Part shown: positions 12,814 through 12,961 of the stretch, one piece after another
Numbering within the stretch: the stretch's first letter is position 1
How the letters are laid out: each line of letters begins with the position of its first letter
Position numbers and translations under genes: made by a program
The notes under the pieces: generated by a model
The model's database searches: none
Told to the model about the DNA's origin: nothing
Seen by the model: the letters and a program-made list of their open reading frames with translations, nothing else
DNA from: Phycisphaerales bacterium
Lineage (GTDB): Bacteria; Planctomycetota; Phycisphaerae; Tepidisphaerales; Tepidisphaeraceae
Direction: 5' to 3'
Assembly (NCBI GenBank): GCA_028288945.1
Contig: JAQGHH010000483.1
Coordinates: 1-12,961 of the forward strand
Length of the DNA stretch: 12,961 nt

Positions 12814-12961
12814 TCACTTCAGTTTCGCCCCGCAATTCGGGCAGAATTCGTCGTAGCCGGAGATGTCGACCCCGCACTCCTGGCAAATCCGCCGGAGTCC
12901 CGCCGGGCGGGTGGTAGGGTGGCTCCCCGTCACCTGCACCATCGGCGGCGGCTCATGCCCG
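12814..12961 (-). CDS. C-terminal zinc-ribbon part of a protein cut by window edge
   Basis: Read on the minus strand, the frame is open from the window end to a TGA at 12816-12814. The last 48 residues include a proline-rich, low-complexity part (PPP, HPTTRPAG) and then a zinc ribbon: CQEC, a 10-residue gap, CPNCGAKLK at the very end. Such double-CxxC tails are common as the C-terminal part of otherwise different proteins, so the function cannot be told. An internal ATG at 12942 would give a 42-residue protein, but the open frame upstream makes a truncated longer gene likelier. Confidence 0.7.
   Translation of the reverse strand, partial: GHEPPPMVQVTGSHPTTRPAGLRRICQECGVDISGYDEFCPNCGAKLK

Noticed and set aside
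12905..12922. GGTAGGGTGG resembling an arm of the 3757-3820 REP element
   Set aside because: No matching inverted arm is nearby, and the bases lie in the open frame of the zinc-ribbon protein (HPTTRP).
1..12961. tRNA or rRNA genes
   Set aside because: No T-arm GTTCRANNC with matching acceptor stem and no rRNA-like segment was noticed by eye. A covariance-model scan would be decisive.

Overview
The window is GC-rich bacterial DNA, most likely from a planctomycete, perhaps near Phycisphaerae. The lineage call is inference. It rests on a large secreted protein joining an alpha/alpha-toroid to DUF4159 domains, a PEP-CTERM sorting signal, secreted proteins with T/P/A-rich tails (TTRP, TTAPAP, ATAPA), and the small-protein/HNH-endonuclease gene pair. 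No rRNA, tRNA, CRISPR, transposase or phage gene was seen.

Layout. Positions 1-921 (minus) hold an ATP-dependent DNA ligase cut by the window start. A 373-base gap with small repeats follows. 1295-2491 (plus) is an unusual fusion of a HAD phosphatase with a nucleoside-deaminase domain. It converges on a minus-strand group, and the space between carries two REP-like hairpins in inverted orientation. In transcription order the minus-strand group is kinase-like protein (5928-5149), DUF1259 lipoprotein (5152-4556), hexulose-phosphate-synthase-like enzyme (4559-3855) and zinc-type alcohol dehydrogenase (3732-2710). The first three overlap by 4 bases each, so they look translationally coupled; a second REP-like inverted repeat separates the last two. 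Farther upstream on the minus strand are an Nfu-type Fe-S scaffold (6852-6598) and TadA (6595-6125), only 2 bases apart.

Divergent from nfu is a plus-strand gene for an 812-residue exported toroid/DUF4159 protein (7060-9498). Behind it come a probably leaderless 86-residue gene, its HNH-endonuclease partner reduced by an apparent in-frame internal deletion, a PLD-type lipoprotein nuclease and a small cupin. An SDR oxidoreductase (minus), a PEP-CTERM protein (plus) and the C-terminal zinc ribbon of another protein (minus, cut by the window end) close the window.

How the genes may work together. Only the kinase / lipoprotein / HPS-like / dehydrogenase run looks like a functional unit, and its purpose is not clear from sequence. 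An HPS-like enzyme beside an alcohol dehydrogenase suggests C1 or sugar-phosphate metabolism. The rest looks like ordinary housekeeping and cell-envelope genes. The features that most deserve a second look are the HAD-deaminase fusion, the dehydrogenase in which all four structural-zinc cysteines are replaced at exact spacing, the deleted HNH gene, the two families of short repeats (REP-like hairpins and 7-base tandem arrays), and TATAAT boxes placed directly before start codons that lack a ribosome binding site.
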